A stretch of 64,000 bases of DNA from Glandiceps talaboti (Eukaryota > Hemichordata > Enteropneusta > Spengelidae). The stretch spans positions 4,194,501 through 4,258,500 of the forward strand of contig NC_135549.1 in the NCBI RefSeq assembly GCF_964340395.1, in the 5' to 3' direction. Position 1 is the first letter of the stretch. Each line of letters opens with the position of its first letter. Made by a program: the position numbers and the translations under genes. The notes beneath the pieces were generated by a model. That model was given only the letters and a program-made list of their open reading frames with translations. It was not told the origin of the DNA and did no database searches. Positions 1 through 11,902 of the stretch are shown piece after piece.

Positions 1-202
1 TGTTTTCTGTAACAATATTGTGATTATGGATGAAAATGTCAACATACCTCATGTAACACAAGGTGATATTAATATTATTAGTGAATGTCAGTGTGAATAA
101 GGCTTCCATTTTTGTACATCAGGCAAGGTATTTATTCATTAAAATTCATTGTCATGACAGGATTGTATTGTTCACTTTTGAAAAATAAAATTTATATAAA
201 TT

Positions 203-226
203 ATGTGTGTGTGTGTGTGTGTGTGC
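203..226. repeat. (TG)n microsatellite
   Basis: About eleven consecutive TG dinucleotides in noncoding DNA beyond the GLYCTK 3' end. Confidence 0.9.
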
Positions 227-447
227 ATGCAATACAGCTGTAGATAGAATCTAGCCTATAATTCGTACTAACTGCTGAAGATATGATTTTCCTGCAATGC
301 ATATATTCTGTCAGAGAGATATTCTTTTGCCCTTCCCCATGATATATTGTAAACCTGGAAATTTTCTCTTATTTCGCTGAAGAAACAAACATGTGAAAAT
401 AAGTAGAGACTAAAATGCCTTTTTGTACATGAACACAATGTACCAAT

Positions 448-604
448 TAATAATAATAATAATGTTGGGTTCTTATATAGCACTTTCCCACTCTGTGCTC
501 AAAGCGCTTTACAATTATTACCCCTGGCTCAGATCAGAACGGCACAACGGCCCTTTAGTCTTCCTTAACTCCCCGGGGAGCATACAATCCATGGCAGTTA
601 AGGC
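448..604. repeat. Dispersed repeat fragment, SINE-like
   Basis: An AAT-repeat leads into the core 'CTCAAAGCGCTTTACA', followed by a GC-richer stretch with 'CTCCCCGGGGAG'. I recall very similar text recurring in noncoding DNA of many marine invertebrates, which suggests a mobile repeat. I cannot name the family, and I see no tRNA-like A/B box that I would defend. The rest of 1-1386 shows only a TG microsatellite (about 203-225) and no gene. Confidence 0.45.
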
Positions 605-1386
605 AGTTAAAAAAAATAGTCTTTGTGAACCAGCTAAAGACTGAAAATCACAAAATTTTCTAGTAGTGAAAATATCTAGATTTACAATATTTTACATATT
701 TACTCATTTAATTTAAGGGTGGGAAATAAGGTCAACTTTGATTGTGTTGTTCTAAGAAAAGACTATGTATATTCTATTCTCTCATTTACTAAAACCATTT
801 TACTAAACCATTTTACGTAGTGTATAATGAAAACTCTTGAATATTCTGATGAAATATTGAATACAATTAGAAGAATAGACAGGATTGTGCACAGTTGAAA
901 AGTTCAGATAACAATTTTACAGTTTGTGTTTTGAAACAAAGGTTTAATGAAATACATCAGAATACACAGGATTGTACACTGACTAAAAATATTCCCCATG
1001 GCATACAAACTTCTTGTTTTAATATATTTTGGGGACAGCACTATTTAGTGACTTCATGGTACATAAAGTCAAGCATTTTTCCTGTATCTTTATCTTGCTA
1101 TATCTCCTCCTCACAAATACTATACTGTATACAGTACTTAGTTGTACAAATCACAAAAATTCAATAGCAGATCTGAGATGATGTGTTACGTTTATAGATG
1201 ATGTCAGTTTCCATATTAGAATCACCTGATTCATGTACCAGACTACAATCATATTAAGACTAATGATAAGGGTTGATATCAACTCGTATGTCAGCATCAT
1301 GATGCCATAGAATACCCACGTAGAACTAATACATGTATCGAGTAAAAAGGTGCCCCTCAGAATAACTTTTGTATTTTACCACCTTA

Positions 1387-1392
1387 TTTATT
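1387..1392 (-). terminator. Candidate poly(A) signal of GLYCTK
   Basis: Plus-strand TTTATT reads AATAAA on the minus strand, about 100 nt past the GLYCTK stop codon. This is a plausible cleavage signal, judged from position and motif only. Confidence 0.4.
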
Positions 1393-1491
1393 TCTAGTAT
1401 ATAATGGTATATTCATTGCCTATTTTTCACATAATTTCTGCATTTACAATATCTATACAATACGTGTACTTCTGGCCTTTGATGCTGACTA

Positions 1492-2379
1492 TCACTGTGG
1501 TGGGCTGATTAATAAAATTTTCAAATCCATAACGTTTGTTCCTGTTAGTCCAGTAATAATGAGATTTCTTCCCTCATCAAATTTCTCATAGAAATGATAA
1601 GAATCATTATTATGCAAATACTGCTCTGCATGTAATCCAGCTTCCCTGGCCTTTGTCACCTGACTTGGATAAGCCAATGCACCTGCAGCATCAGTGGGGC
1701 CATCTTGTCCATCTGTGCCACCACTAAGGAGTGTAACGTTGTAGCCCTTCTTTTCAATGTTTTCATATTCTGCCATTGCATTCATAGATATAGCAGCAGC
1801 AAGAGAAAGTTCTTGATTTCTGCCACCTTTGCCGTCTCCCTTGACAGTAACAGTAGTTTCCCCGGCTGTAATTACTGCAATAGCTTTGTTAGCTTGTATG
1901 GCGTGCCTGATAACTTCCTTTAGTCTAAGAATGTCATTTATGTGTCTTTCAAACTTTTCTTTCAGAAGATTAATGAATGCATCAGATTTGGAATCACAAC
2001 CTTCATACATATAGTAGATTAGTACTGAGATGTGTGCAAACAAATCACCAACTTCTTGTGCTTCTCCGTTTATGCATGTTGAAAATACAGCTGGAAAATA
2101 GCCATGATTTTCAGCCTCACTGACGGCAGCAGAGACAGCAAAGCGATTACTACCAACTATGACATTCTGTACATGTGAGAAATCACTTGTTGTGTCACCT
2201 AGTTTGTCATCCTTGGTCTTCAAGTAGTTGTTGACTGACTGTGGGATGGCATCACTTGCATGATACTTGTTAAATATATCAAGACAATCTTGATGAGTTG
2301 AGTCATTGACTATAGTTGGTCCACTTGCAATCAAACCTATCAAGTCACCAATGATATCAGATAGAATCAATGTAATCAC
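1492..2379 (-). CDS. GLYCTK: GLYCTK coding exon 4 (terminal)
   Basis: Acceptor 'CTATCTACAG|GTGA'. This large last exon encodes residues 208-502 through a TGA stop at 1492-1494. It holds the middle of the kinase domain ('LILSDIIGD', 'ASGPT') and the whole MOFRL domain ('SGGTDGQDGPT', 'TGTNVMD'). Confidence 0.94.
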   Translation of the reverse strand: MITLILSDIIGDLIGLIASGPTIVNDSTHQDCLDIFNKYHASDAIPQSVNNYLKTKDDKLGDTTSDFSHVQNVIVGSNRFAVSAAVSEAENHGYFPAVFSTCINGEAQEVGDLFAHISVLIYYMYEGCDSKSDAFINLLKEKFERHINDILRLKEVIRHAIQANKAIAVITAGETTVTVKGDGKGGRNQELSLAAAISMNAMAEYENIEKKGYNVTLLSGGTDGQDGPTDAAGALAYPSQVTKAREAGLHAEQYLHNNDSYHFYEKFDEGRNLIITGLTGTNVMDLKILLISPPQ

Positions 2380-4992
2380 CTGTAGATAGTGTACAAAGAA
2401 AAGCAATAAAAATCATGCAAATACAGAACTGTGGCTATTCCTGGACTATCCTACAAATGGCAGGTTTATGCTAGGGGAGTATATATTCCTACCCCAGCCT
2501 TACCCTAACCTAATAACTCCCTAACTTAAATACAAATACATATCTATTTTACAGTTGTCTACTGTTTTACATTCTTGCCATGCAGTCAATATAAATCATG
2601 ACTATGCTAGGGAGTCTAACCCTGTTCTTATCTCTAGCTAAATCCAACCAATAACTCCCTAATTTTGATACAAATAGTTATCTTTTTCAAAGTTTCACCT
2701 TCTTACTGAAAAATTATATCTTCCCAGTTTTCCCTTGACCTAGTAACAATGAGATTCATGAGAGCAAAATTAACATTGCCCATTGACTATTCAAACAAAT
2801 CAAGCAAACACACTATTGATAGCAATGTGGCTAATTCCGATCCAACAATATGTAAAAAAGTATTAACATTTTAAAAAAACAAAGGAGATGAAATTTTTTA
2901 CTCAATTTGCTTGCACACCAGTATGTGACAGTCAGGATATTGCATTTTACATAACTCTGTTACTATTTCCTTACTTTACTTTCATTTACTCTGCAGTACT
3001 TGTAAATTAATTTTCACAGGATGCTGCTTTCCAACTTACTTACTTACCTTGGCTGGATATGCTGCTACAGCCAGACCACCTCCCTTCAATGTAGATATGT
3101 TCTTTCTAATAGTGTTCAATTCATTGATATTAGCACCTTTGGAACCCAACACCTTGGCTACTTGGTATTTCTCTTGTAGAGTTATAGGTGGTACAGGTGA
3201 TGGTAGCAAGGCTGACCCTCCACCTTGGTAAGAGAAAACATAAACATATGTATTAATAGCTTTATTCATATCTTGCCCTCTCAGAGGTATTGAATGACAC
3301 ATAAAAAACAACAAAATAAGTACTAGTTAGATATATATCAAAAGCATACACAGAATGTCTGACAGACATACACAAGGTCAAAGGAAAACAAATCTGTTTT
3401 ATATGACTACACTAAGTTCATCCAGATGTATTGTGGGAGGATGTCAAGTCCATCCAGATGTATTGCGGGAGGATGTCAAGTCCATCCAGATGTATTGTGG
3501 GAGCATATAAAATTTTCATATTGAGGCAGCTGATTTCAAGCTTTGCTCTCTTTGTTGAAAGTAGTTATGAATGTATCCAGCAAGATCAGATATGATATTA
3601 CGTCTTTACAACTCATAAGGTGAACATATTTCCCTCGATCTGTTAGTGTTAGTGTATTAGGAGAGCTATTTAAATGATATTCAGGAGTCTTCCTTTCTTT
3701 TGTGTAAAGTTTACAATTCAGTAAAAAATGTATCTCATCTTCTGTTCCATTAATGTCACACACAAGACATTTTCTAGTAGCAATAGGTATATTGTATCTC
3801 CCATATGAGAACAGTGGATGTAACTACTATTGTAGTATTCATGTATGAGATATATGAAGGTATGAGTGTATCACACATCTGTACCCGTACTACATTTACA
3901 ATGTTTGAATGATGAGGGTCAGGAAAAGTAAGAACTTCTCCCTGTGATTATTATCAATCTTGACAATGATAGCAACTTACAAAGTTTACTGTACATGTTG
4001 ATTTTTAACTCAATATATCTTCCTGACATTTCCAAGTATATGTATATATATATATAATATCTATTTTGCAAAACTGATCACTTCATTGTTAATTAATTGA
4101 TTTACACTAGATAAATCTGCCTTTGTTACATGTAATTATTGAGAATTTACTGAAGTAAATGATTCCATTTTCAAGCTGATTTATTTTGAGTAAAAAATTG
4201 CAAAAAATGTGATTCTGAGAAAACAGTTTCTTGGCAACAAGTGAAAATTATGTGATGTGAAATCATGAAATGACTCTCTAGAACCCAAAGTTTATGAAAA
4301 TACCTTTAATTGATGAAGTGATGTTCCCCTTTAATATGAATACCATCAATTTTATTATTGGTAAATACAATTACCTGATACAAGGACTATTAGTAAATCC
4401 TCAGCTGTTAGTCTCTGAGCTAAGCTCTGGATGTCTTGAGCTGCTTGGTAGGCTGCGCTATCAGGTAAATTATCAGGTGCTCCTTCTACTATTCTTACAT
4501 GACTCTGTTCTTTTGGTAACAAATCACTGGCAGAAAAAATTAAAATAAATATGTACATGAACTTTATTTTACTGATCAGTCTTTGGTTGAAGCATTCAAA
4601 ACATATTTCCTTGTAAAACATTTTCTGAAAAAGAAACTTGACTTTATTGATAGCAGATGTGATGAAATGTTCACTTGTAATTCTGTAAATACAACTTACA
4701 GTTTATTTGCTTTAGTTAGGGCTTCTGTTATTCCAGCAGGAACACTAGCAACACCATCCACAATATGGTCTCCAAGTACGTCTTCTGTTGCACGTACCAT
4801 TCCAATGACAGCCTTACCAAATGCAACTACATGGACATTGTGGTTGACATTGTATGTATTATCTTTAACTTTCAGAGTGCTGCCTTCCATACAGAGTGTG
4901 TTCTTTACCATTTTGTGTGGTAGTACAGCCTGTATGCCAGCATTGAATACATTCAATGCATCTTGTCTATAGTCTTGTCCACAGCTTGACAT
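1492..4992 (-). CDS. GLYCTK: Glycerate kinase (GLYCTK), four coding exons
   Basis: Glycerate kinase phosphorylates D-glycerate, using ATP, in the serine and fructose breakdown pathway. The class II (MOFRL/GckA) family is known from bacteria to animals. Joining exons 4700-4992, 4375-4526, 3048-3223 and 1492-2379 gives 1509 nt, or 502 residues; human GLYCTK is 523. All junctions are GT-AG with matching phases. The N-terminal GCKA-type domain shows 'FGKAVIGM', 'EGAPDNLPD', the glycine-rich 'SGGGSALLPSP' spanning the exon 2/3 junction, 'ELNTIRKN' and 'LKGGGLA'. The C-terminal MOFRL part shows 'GKGGRNQEL', 'LSGGTDGQDGPT' and 'TGLTGTNVMD'. The first ATG of the conserved frame (4992) is taken as start, because upstream lie only AT, CT and GT microsatellites. 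A further 5' exon, for example with a targeting peptide, cannot be excluded. The gene is head-to-head with WDR82. Confidence 0.93.
3048..3223 (-). CDS. GLYCTK: GLYCTK coding exon 3
   Basis: Acceptor 'CTTACCAAG|GTGG', donor 'GCCAAG|GTAAGT', ending in phase 0. It encodes 'GGGSALLPSPVPP', 'ELNTIRKN' and 'LKGGGLAVAAYPAK', all conserved in animal GLYCTK. Confidence 0.92.
3419..3512. repeat. 32-bp tandem repeat, three copies
   Basis: 'CATCCAGATGTATTG' recurs at 3419, 3451 and 3483, a 32-bp period, inside GLYCTK intron 2. The three copies differ by single bases. Confidence 0.85.
3536..3826 (-). pseudogene. Non-LTR retrotransposon reverse-transcriptase C-terminal remnant
   Basis: Read on the minus strand, an open stretch contains 'FSYGRYNIPIATRKCLVC', then 'EDEIHFLLNC' and 'LYTKER'. 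The order GRY, R-x-C-x-x-C, E-D-E-x-H-F-L, C, Y, R is the signature found at the C-terminus of many LINE-type ORF2 proteins, after the RT domain. Only about 90 codons survive and I see no RT core, so this is a truncated copy inside GLYCTK intron 2. The family assignment is by motif only. Confidence 0.6.
4375..4526 (-). CDS. GLYCTK: GLYCTK coding exon 2
   Basis: Acceptor 'TTCTGCCAG|TGAT', donor 'TATCAG|GTAATT'. It encodes 'EGAPDNLPD' and 'LLIVLVSG', the strand that leads into the glycine-rich loop completed by exon 3. Confidence 0.9.
4700..4992 (-). CDS. GLYCTK: GLYCTK coding exon 1
   Basis: Encodes residues 1-97 plus two bases. It ends at 'AAACT|GTAAGT' (phase 2). It contains 'FGKAVIGM' and 'GVASVPAGI', matching the human nucleotide-binding N-terminal region. 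Confidence 0.85.
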
Positions 4993-5849
<857 letters not shown>

Positions 5850-6013
5850 ATGAAACTTACAGACGTTGTAATGCGAAGCTTTCGAGTAGCGAAAATGTTC
5901 AGAGATCAAAACACAGATCGAATAAACAGCGTTGATTTTGCATCGAATGGAGACACATTGGTATCGAGCAGTGATGACGATTCGATCGTAATATACGACT
6001 GTCTAGAGGGAAA
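5850..6013 (+). CDS. WDR82: WDR82 exon 1
   Basis: Starts at ATG 5850 and ends 'GGGAAA|GTAAGT' in phase 2. It encodes residues 1-54, including '[11 protein letters not shown]' and '[13 protein letters not shown]' of the first WD repeat. Confidence 0.95.
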
Positions 6014-9000
6014 GTAAGTCACAATTTTGCTTTATATAGCTACCAGACTGACTCAGTGTGGGTTGTGGTGGTAATACATACACATAAACATTGTCTATTA
6101 TTGCGACTTTCTAAGGCTCAATATGGTATCTGTTCTGTTCAGTGTTCTGTTCTGTTTTGTTCTGTTCCGCTGTTTAGACAAGAATGTAGTAAGGAACACA
6201 CCTAAGCTACTCTATAACTGCATATATCCTCTGAACCTCACAACAGTGTATACAGAAGTTTTGAAATTCAAATAGGAATGAAATGTTAGATCATTAGTAG
6301 CTTAGGCTTAGGTGTGTTTTCAGTCTATACATTACCAATGTGTGGCAAAACATAAAATATTGTACTGTAATCTAAGACCAAATAACAAGCACAATTTTCA
6401 ATTCAGAAGTAGACTGTTACCAGTACTGGCAGTAGGGGATCCTACATGATGTGAAAGCTGAAACCAACAAATCAAAATATTTTCAAAATACATGTAGGTT
6501 GCATAAAATATTTCTTCAAGTTCAAAAGGGGTGATACTAGTTAATGTAGTTATAATGTTATGATGTAAATGTTTCTTGACAAACCACTTGATGACAATGA
6601 AAAGCAGAAGAAACACTTTAAATAGTGATAAACACTTGCATTGATGGAAAAGATACTCCTAAAGAAATTAGCGTTACAATTTTGTTGTTATTTTTTTGCA
6701 GACCCAAGAGGACGTTATTCAGCAAAAAATATGGCGTAGATTTGATAAGATACACACATGCTGCCAACACAGTGGTTTACAGCTCTAATAAAATAGATGA
6801 TACTATAAGGTATCTATCGTTACATGACAACAAATACATTAGGTATTTCCATGGACACACAAAAAAGTAAGTCTTTCTTTTATCATATTTTGTGTCAAAT
6901 TTTCTATTATTAAAGTTATATTACCTGGTAGTGAAGTGTACTTCATTATATGTTAGTACAGTGTCATATTTATTAGTATTACTGAGTCAACAGAAACAGA
7001 AAAAAAGCTTCACTTGCAATTATCCAAGGTATTCTTACCTGAATGGCAAGATGGCACATAATACATGTATATTTAGGTAATATAATAAAACAAACCTGTT
7101 GATGTCTTTTAGTGACTGAGGTCATTACATGTATGGGGAATGCATTGTCTAAAGCAAACATTTTGATTGTTATCTTTTCAGAGTTGTTAGTCTCAGTATG
7201 TCACCAGTTGATGATACATTTCTCTCGGGTTCGCTAGATAAAACTATCAGATTATGGGATCTGAGGTCACCAAACTGTCAGGTAAGTACATTTCTCTCGG
7301 GTTCACGAGATAAAACTATTTGATTATGGGATCTTAGGTCCCCAAACTATGTTTCTCTCGGTCGGGTTCACTAGATTATCAGATTATGAGATCTGAGGTC
7401 ACCAAACTATCAGGTAAGATCTCTAGTAGTATACAGTATTTCTTTGATCACAAATGCTGTTCAGTGGGTTCTCTCAAAGACATAAAGTTATGGACTTTAT
7501 ATTAAATTGATAGAAAAAACCCAAAAACATAAATAGGTTATGATATTGCAAACTATACAAGACTTTGATAAAAGAGTAATAGTTTAAAAATAACTACAGT
7601 AATGGGAATACACGTAATTCAATAAAAAGAGCAAATCACAAGAAAATACTGAATAGCAATAAACATTGTGTACTTTTTTTGTTTGCAGGGTCTGATGCAC
7701 TTACAGGGTAGACCAGTGTGTTCATTTGATCCAGAAGGACTCATATTTGGAGCTGGTATTAATTCAGAAATGATTAAACTATATGATCTCAGATCATTTG
7801 ACAAGGTAAGTTAGACTACGGTATGCAATAATGTCACCATGACCTCACAATGTGGACTTTCCAAAGGATGACTGCCTTGTCTGTTTCAATAATGATAAGT
7901 GATGAGAAATATAAAAAAAATTATAATAGTAATGAGAGTGGGATGTCTATCATATGTTAGTAACAACCCTTAGATGGAAACATTGAGACTGTGTAGTATC
8001 TGTATCTGTAGCTGTAGAATACTGTGTAAACATCCGAGTATGGATTATCACATACACAGGTACTAGCTTATATACTTATTATATGTTTTAAGTTAAATAT
8101 TATATATTTATTACATAGTTACTTATTGTACCTTTGCAAGGGACAGTATGGATTTCATTATGAAATGCACTAGTAAATCCAAATAGTCATTTGCATATAT
8201 CTCTGACAACGACATATACAATTAATACAATACTGTGCATTGTCGTTGCATTTCAGGGCCCCTTCACAACGTTTCGTTTACAACCAGACAGAGATTGTGT
8301 ATGGACAGGGTTAAAGTTCAGTGCTGATGGTAAAATGGTACTTCTGTCTACAAATGGTGCTGTTATCAGACTTATAGATGCTTTCAATGGCAATCCATTA
8401 CAGACTTTTATGGTGAGTGATATCATTGTCAGATCAAATGTAGGAATTTAGTAGAGAAAGAAGTAATCTACATTTCGTTGTCAGTTAGTCTGTAAGGTAC
8501 GCTGTGACGGGGTCGCCCTCAAACATCGGCCACCTGGTGTGAGAGGAGGCCGGTGAGGGCGAAACGTCACGACGTATCTTACAGTCTAATTGTCAGTGCA
8601 ATAAGATGGTATCTGCTATACAAACTAATTACAGATGTATAGCAGATACTACCTTATTGCACTGATTGTATTGTATTGTATTGTATTGTATTGTATTTCT
8701 TTATTTTCACTGATGTATAAATATTAAAACGTACACTTACAGACACTAAAAGTTACAATAGTGAAGGACATGACAAATAGTTAGTCACCAGATGTCATGC
8801 CTCGCCACTTGATTAAACATTACCTCAATACAGTTTTAAGTGAATAATATTACACTCAGCAAGAATGTAATGTAATGTAATTTGATGCTTTGTAAAAGTG
8901 TTCTATGTTGACGTGCTTTATACATAAATGTAAGTAAACACACATTCCATTTCTTTCCCATTTTTTATATCTATAATGTGACTCATAAACTTATAAGTCA

Positions 9001-10943
9001 TACTTGTCAGGATGTGGTTTAATTAGAAATCTTCAGGATCTTGAGATTCTGAATTTTGATTTTACTTAATGAGAAATTGTATGTTTTAACAACTAGATAT
9101 ATCAACAACAGTAACTGCTTGAAAGTTTATGATACCTTGTTTTGATAACATATCCTCATCAGAGAATTGCTGTTCATTTTTAGTCAGGTCAAGAAGTAGA
9201 TAGACTGGACCAAATTCTGTTTGATTGCAGAGCTTAGACAGACCTTTGGGGAATGTACATAACACCTACACCATGTTATATTTCAGGGTCATTTGAATTC
9301 AGAAGGGCTAGTATTAGAAGCTTCATTCAGTCCAGATTCCCAGTTTGTGATTGCAGGTAGGTTTATTACTGTCAAGCCATGATATGAAGATGTGGTGGAT
9401 ACACTTTACAGTCAAACAGTATACTTACATCAACAATTTATCCTTATAAAGTTGTAACCATATAACAAATTTATCTCTTGTTATTAGTTTATCAATAAAT
9501 AAGCTAATCAAAAGAATTGCTAAAATACAAGACTCAAAAAAAAATTCTCTCTGTTGATGCTAAAACTGTGCAAGACTCTAAAAAAAAGCTTCTTTTTTCA
9601 GGAATGACCTTTTCTATAGCTCTGTCAGTCAATTTTTTTTCTCATCCTAATTATAATCCAAATCTGATATGGCCCTTTAACAGAAACAGTGTGTTAATAT
9701 TTACTATGTGATTTACAGGATCACAAGACGGTAAGATTCATGTATGGAATGCAGAGAATGGCAGTAAAACAGCAGTATTAGAATCCAAACATGGAGGTCC
9801 TACACAGTGTGTACAGTTCAACCCTAAATATATGATGCTGGCCACTACATCACATGATATGGTAAGATGCTAGTTTTGTGCTATATAGCACATATAGACA
9901 GACATTGCAAAATGACATACTTACAGAATCACATTGTGTCGAGTAATGAAATTGAAAAGTGTAGAGGACTTGCAACAAAGATATTTAAATGTGTAGTGAA
10001 CACCCAGTGCACAATGCAAGAAGAAATATTATTCAGTTAGGTTGAAAATGTTACAACAAATATGCATAGCATTTAATGGTAATATCATGACATACAGAGA
10101 ATTGAGATCTTTGACGGAAAGAGGTTGAGATCTTCATATGGAACTATAGAGGGCAGCAAACAGGTATAGTAAAATGTAGAATCGAGAGAGACATGCATTG
10201 GTTTTAAATAGTATACTAACTCAAATGAAAAAATAGTATGGTAGTGTATAATGTATATTAATCTTGTTTTCCCAAACATATTTTTTTGTGAACAAACAAA
10301 AGCCCCCCTCCCGAAAGAACTATTTTACAGCAGGTTGTATACCCGGGGGCGGTACCAGTGGCCAGGTCTGGTACAGGTGTGTGGCCATGCGCCAGTGCTG
10401 GAAACCCCAGGCCCCATTTTAGACCCACTTTGACCAAAATTCAACACCCCATTTTAGACCATTACAGGTTTTTAAAAGATGAAAGTTTAGACCTAAACAA
10501 ATTTTCCTTAGAAGGCAACATTTTGGGGCAATTAATGGCAGTTATGATTTAGTAAACGACAATGGACCACATTTTAGATCAAGCAATATAAAAATTAATG
10601 GAAAGTGGACCCCATTTTAGACTCTTCAACTCGAAAAACCAGACCCCATTTTACACCAAAGGGCTAGAAAATGCACCCCCAAACTTGGCAAAGGGCGACA
10701 CATATATGTATACTCATATAAGGGGATTAAGAAATGAGACAATTGGTTCTGTTATATTAGTTGTCTATTTGCACTGAGTTCTTTCAACACTTTTTAGTGC
10801 TAGTAATTGAAAGATAAAACTGATTCTTGTATGTCTTATTTGATGGAAGAAAATGTTGTAGAAGGATCATGCATTTAAAATGATTTATTCTTTCTTGTGT
10901 TTTTCAATGACAGGAATTCTGGTTGCCAAGTATTGAAGAGTAA
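5850..10943 (+). CDS. WDR82: WDR82, WD40 protein of SET1/COMPASS, eight exons
   Basis: WDR82 is a nuclear WD40 propeller protein. It tethers SET1A/B histone H3K4 methyltransferases to Ser5-phosphorylated RNA polymerase II and also belongs to the PNUTS-TOX4-PP1 complex. Exons 5850-6013, 6702-6866, 7182-7281, 7689-7805, 8257-8412, 9287-9356, 9719-9861 and 10914-10943 join into 945 nt, or 314 residues; human is 313. All junctions are GT-AG and in frame. Near-identity to human is obvious: N-terminal 'MKLTD', 'SSSDDDSIV', '[20 protein letters not shown]', '[19 protein letters not shown]', '[13 protein letters not shown]', and the terminal 'FWLPSIEE'. The start at 5850 has a good context (AAAATGA) and matches the human N-terminus. 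Exon 3 is followed by partial duplicates of itself. Confidence 0.97.
6702..6866 (+). CDS. WDR82: WDR82 exon 2
   Basis: Acceptor 'TTTTTGCAG|ACCC', donor 'AAAAAA|GTAAGT'. It encodes '[15 protein letters not shown]' and '[14 protein letters not shown]' (second WD repeat). Confidence 0.95.
7182..7281 (+). CDS. WDR82: WDR82 exon 3
   Basis: Acceptor 'ATCTTTTCAG|AGTT', donor 'TGTCAG|GTAAGT'. It encodes '[20 protein letters not shown]' and the following '[13 protein letters not shown]'. Its 3' part is duplicated downstream. Confidence 0.95.
7282..7420 (+). repeat. Two degenerate tandem copies of WDR82 exon 3 end plus donor
   Basis: After the true donor, the sequence from 'TACATTTCTCTCGGG' onward (exon position 7215) repeats at 7287 and again from about 7352. 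The second copy has lost its 'CAGGTAAGT' end. The third copy keeps an intact 'CAG|GTAAGA' donor (GT at 7414). Reading through the true donor meets an in-frame TGA at 7321-7323, so use of the distal donor would truncate the protein. Confidence 0.9.
7689..7805 (+). CDS. WDR82: WDR82 exon 4
   Basis: Acceptor 'TTTGCAG|GGTC', donor 'GACAAG|GTAAGT', phase 0 at both ends. It encodes '[20 protein letters not shown]' and '[15 protein letters not shown]'. Confidence 0.95.
8257..8412 (+). CDS. WDR82: WDR82 exon 5
   Basis: Acceptor 'CATTTCAG|GGCC', donor 'TTTATG|GTGAGT', 52 codons. It encodes '[11 protein letters not shown]' and '[17 protein letters not shown]'. Confidence 0.95.
8485..8591. mobile_element. 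Palindromic MITE-like element, family A, copy 1
   Basis: The left end 'TTAGTCTGTAAGGTACG' is mirrored by the right end, whose reverse complement is 'TTAGACTGTAAGATACG'. Both arms contain 'CGCCCTCA'. The whole of about 105 bp can fold on itself. Related copies occur at 11903 and 23119. No transposase is present. Located in WDR82 intron 5. Confidence 0.75.
8594..8664. repeat. 29-bp-arm hairpin in WDR82 intron 5
   Basis: Arm 8594-8622 begins 'CAGTGCAATAAG' and arm 8636-8664 ends 'CTTATTGCACTG'. By eye 27 of 29 bases match, around a 13-nt loop. It directly abuts the family A element. It could be a small foldback element or a precursor-like hairpin. I have no evidence of expression. Confidence 0.8.
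8670..8698. repeat. (TTGTA)n microsatellite
   Basis: Five or so TTGTA units just after the 8594 hairpin. Confidence 0.9.
9287..9356 (+). CDS. WDR82: WDR82 exon 6
   Basis: Acceptor 'TATTTCAG|GGTC', donor 'ATTGCAG|GTAGGT', 70 nt ending in phase 1. It encodes '[14 protein letters not shown]', like the human 'EASFTPDSQFIMIG'. Confidence 0.94.
9719..9861 (+). CDS. WDR82: WDR82 exon 7
   Basis: Acceptor 'GATTTACAG|GATC', donor 'GATATG|GTAAGA'. It encodes '[16 protein letters not shown]' and 'CVQFNPKYM', the last full WD repeat. Confidence 0.94.
10340..10700. repeat. Interspersed-repeat-like stretch with recurring 'CCCATTTTAGAC'
   Basis: Within WDR82 intron 7, 'CCCATTTTAGAC' or close variants recur at irregular spacing in a C-rich block unlike the flanking AT-rich intron. 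Similar phrases appear, inverted, near 43.6-44.4 kb. It is probably a mobile-element fragment; the family is unknown. Confidence 0.4.
10914..10943 (+). CDS. WDR82: WDR82 exon 8 (terminal, 30 nt)
   Basis: Acceptor 'AATGACAG|GAAT'. Encodes 'EFWLPSIEE' then TAA; human ends with 'FWLPTIDD'. This short exon is supported by phase and conservation. Confidence 0.92.
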   Translation, partial: EFWLPSIEE

Positions 10944-11142
10944 CAACGGTATTCATTCCCCCACTGTCTGTGTTTTACAAAAGTGTATATAAAATCATTG
11001 TAGAATGTTGATGTCCTATATATATATGTGTGCCATGTTGTGTCAACTCCAGTATTGTAGTGTCATGTCATGTCCATCTACTGTACTCTCCATATCATGC
11101 ATTTTTATCTATGTGTCTAATCATGTATACAGTTTATGGTGT

Positions 11143-11148
11143 AATAAA
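11143..11148 (+). terminator. Candidate poly(A) signal of WDR82
   Basis: AATAAA lies about 200 nt after the stop codon, giving a short 3' UTR. Motif and position only. Confidence 0.45.
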
Positions 11149-11902
11149 TTATACAAGCTCCACATAAAAACCTACTATACGGTATGATGAGAACATGTCA
11201 ACATGTGCATATTTTGACAATTATACAGCGATGTAAACATTGGAGATGATGAAGATGGAATCTGTTTGGATTATAAGAAAGAATGGCTGTTCACCAACTG
11301 TAATCGCTCACCTGGATAAGTTGGTTTCTCATGGACGTTAAAACTATAGACATTTGCACAGTTAGAAGAAAGTTCATACTCTCTACTGAAATTTGTGTTG
11401 AAATACAGTTTCTTGTCTTCTGGGTTTTCTATTATCAATACAGATCTAAACATTTTAAAAAAAGACAACACTCCTCAAAGTTTTTACTTCTTACAATATT
11501 TTTGTTCTTTTTCTTCCCATGTGGTTGGTGTAAAGATCTTTAACAAGCATGCCACTTTCCTATCAGATCTATTGTTTTAATCGATATATTTGTTGTTTAC
11601 CAAACATGGAAATAATCAAGTTTATGACACTTATCCACATTTTACAAACAGAAGTATTGTTGTGAGCACCCCATCATATTTTCTTTACTACTTGTTGTAT
11701 TTAAGAAAACTGCCAAACATTGCATACATATTGTTATAATGCAACCTTCAGTATTTATACATTCTAAGTACGTACATGCTCTGTTAAGTTACACAGGTGT
11801 TCTATATTACACAAGTTTTTGTAATAGCTTTTGTTTCTTTTGTAAAAATGAGAATAAACATATATTGTTAGAGGAAATAATTTGTATGGTAGCCATAGGT
11901 GG

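Noticed and set aside
8594-8664. let-7 or miR-92 assignment for the WDR82 intron hairpin
   Set aside because: No let-7 core is present anywhere in the WDR82 introns that I read. 'TATTGCAC' at the stem base resembles the miR-92 5' end, but it is at the wrong place in the hairpin.
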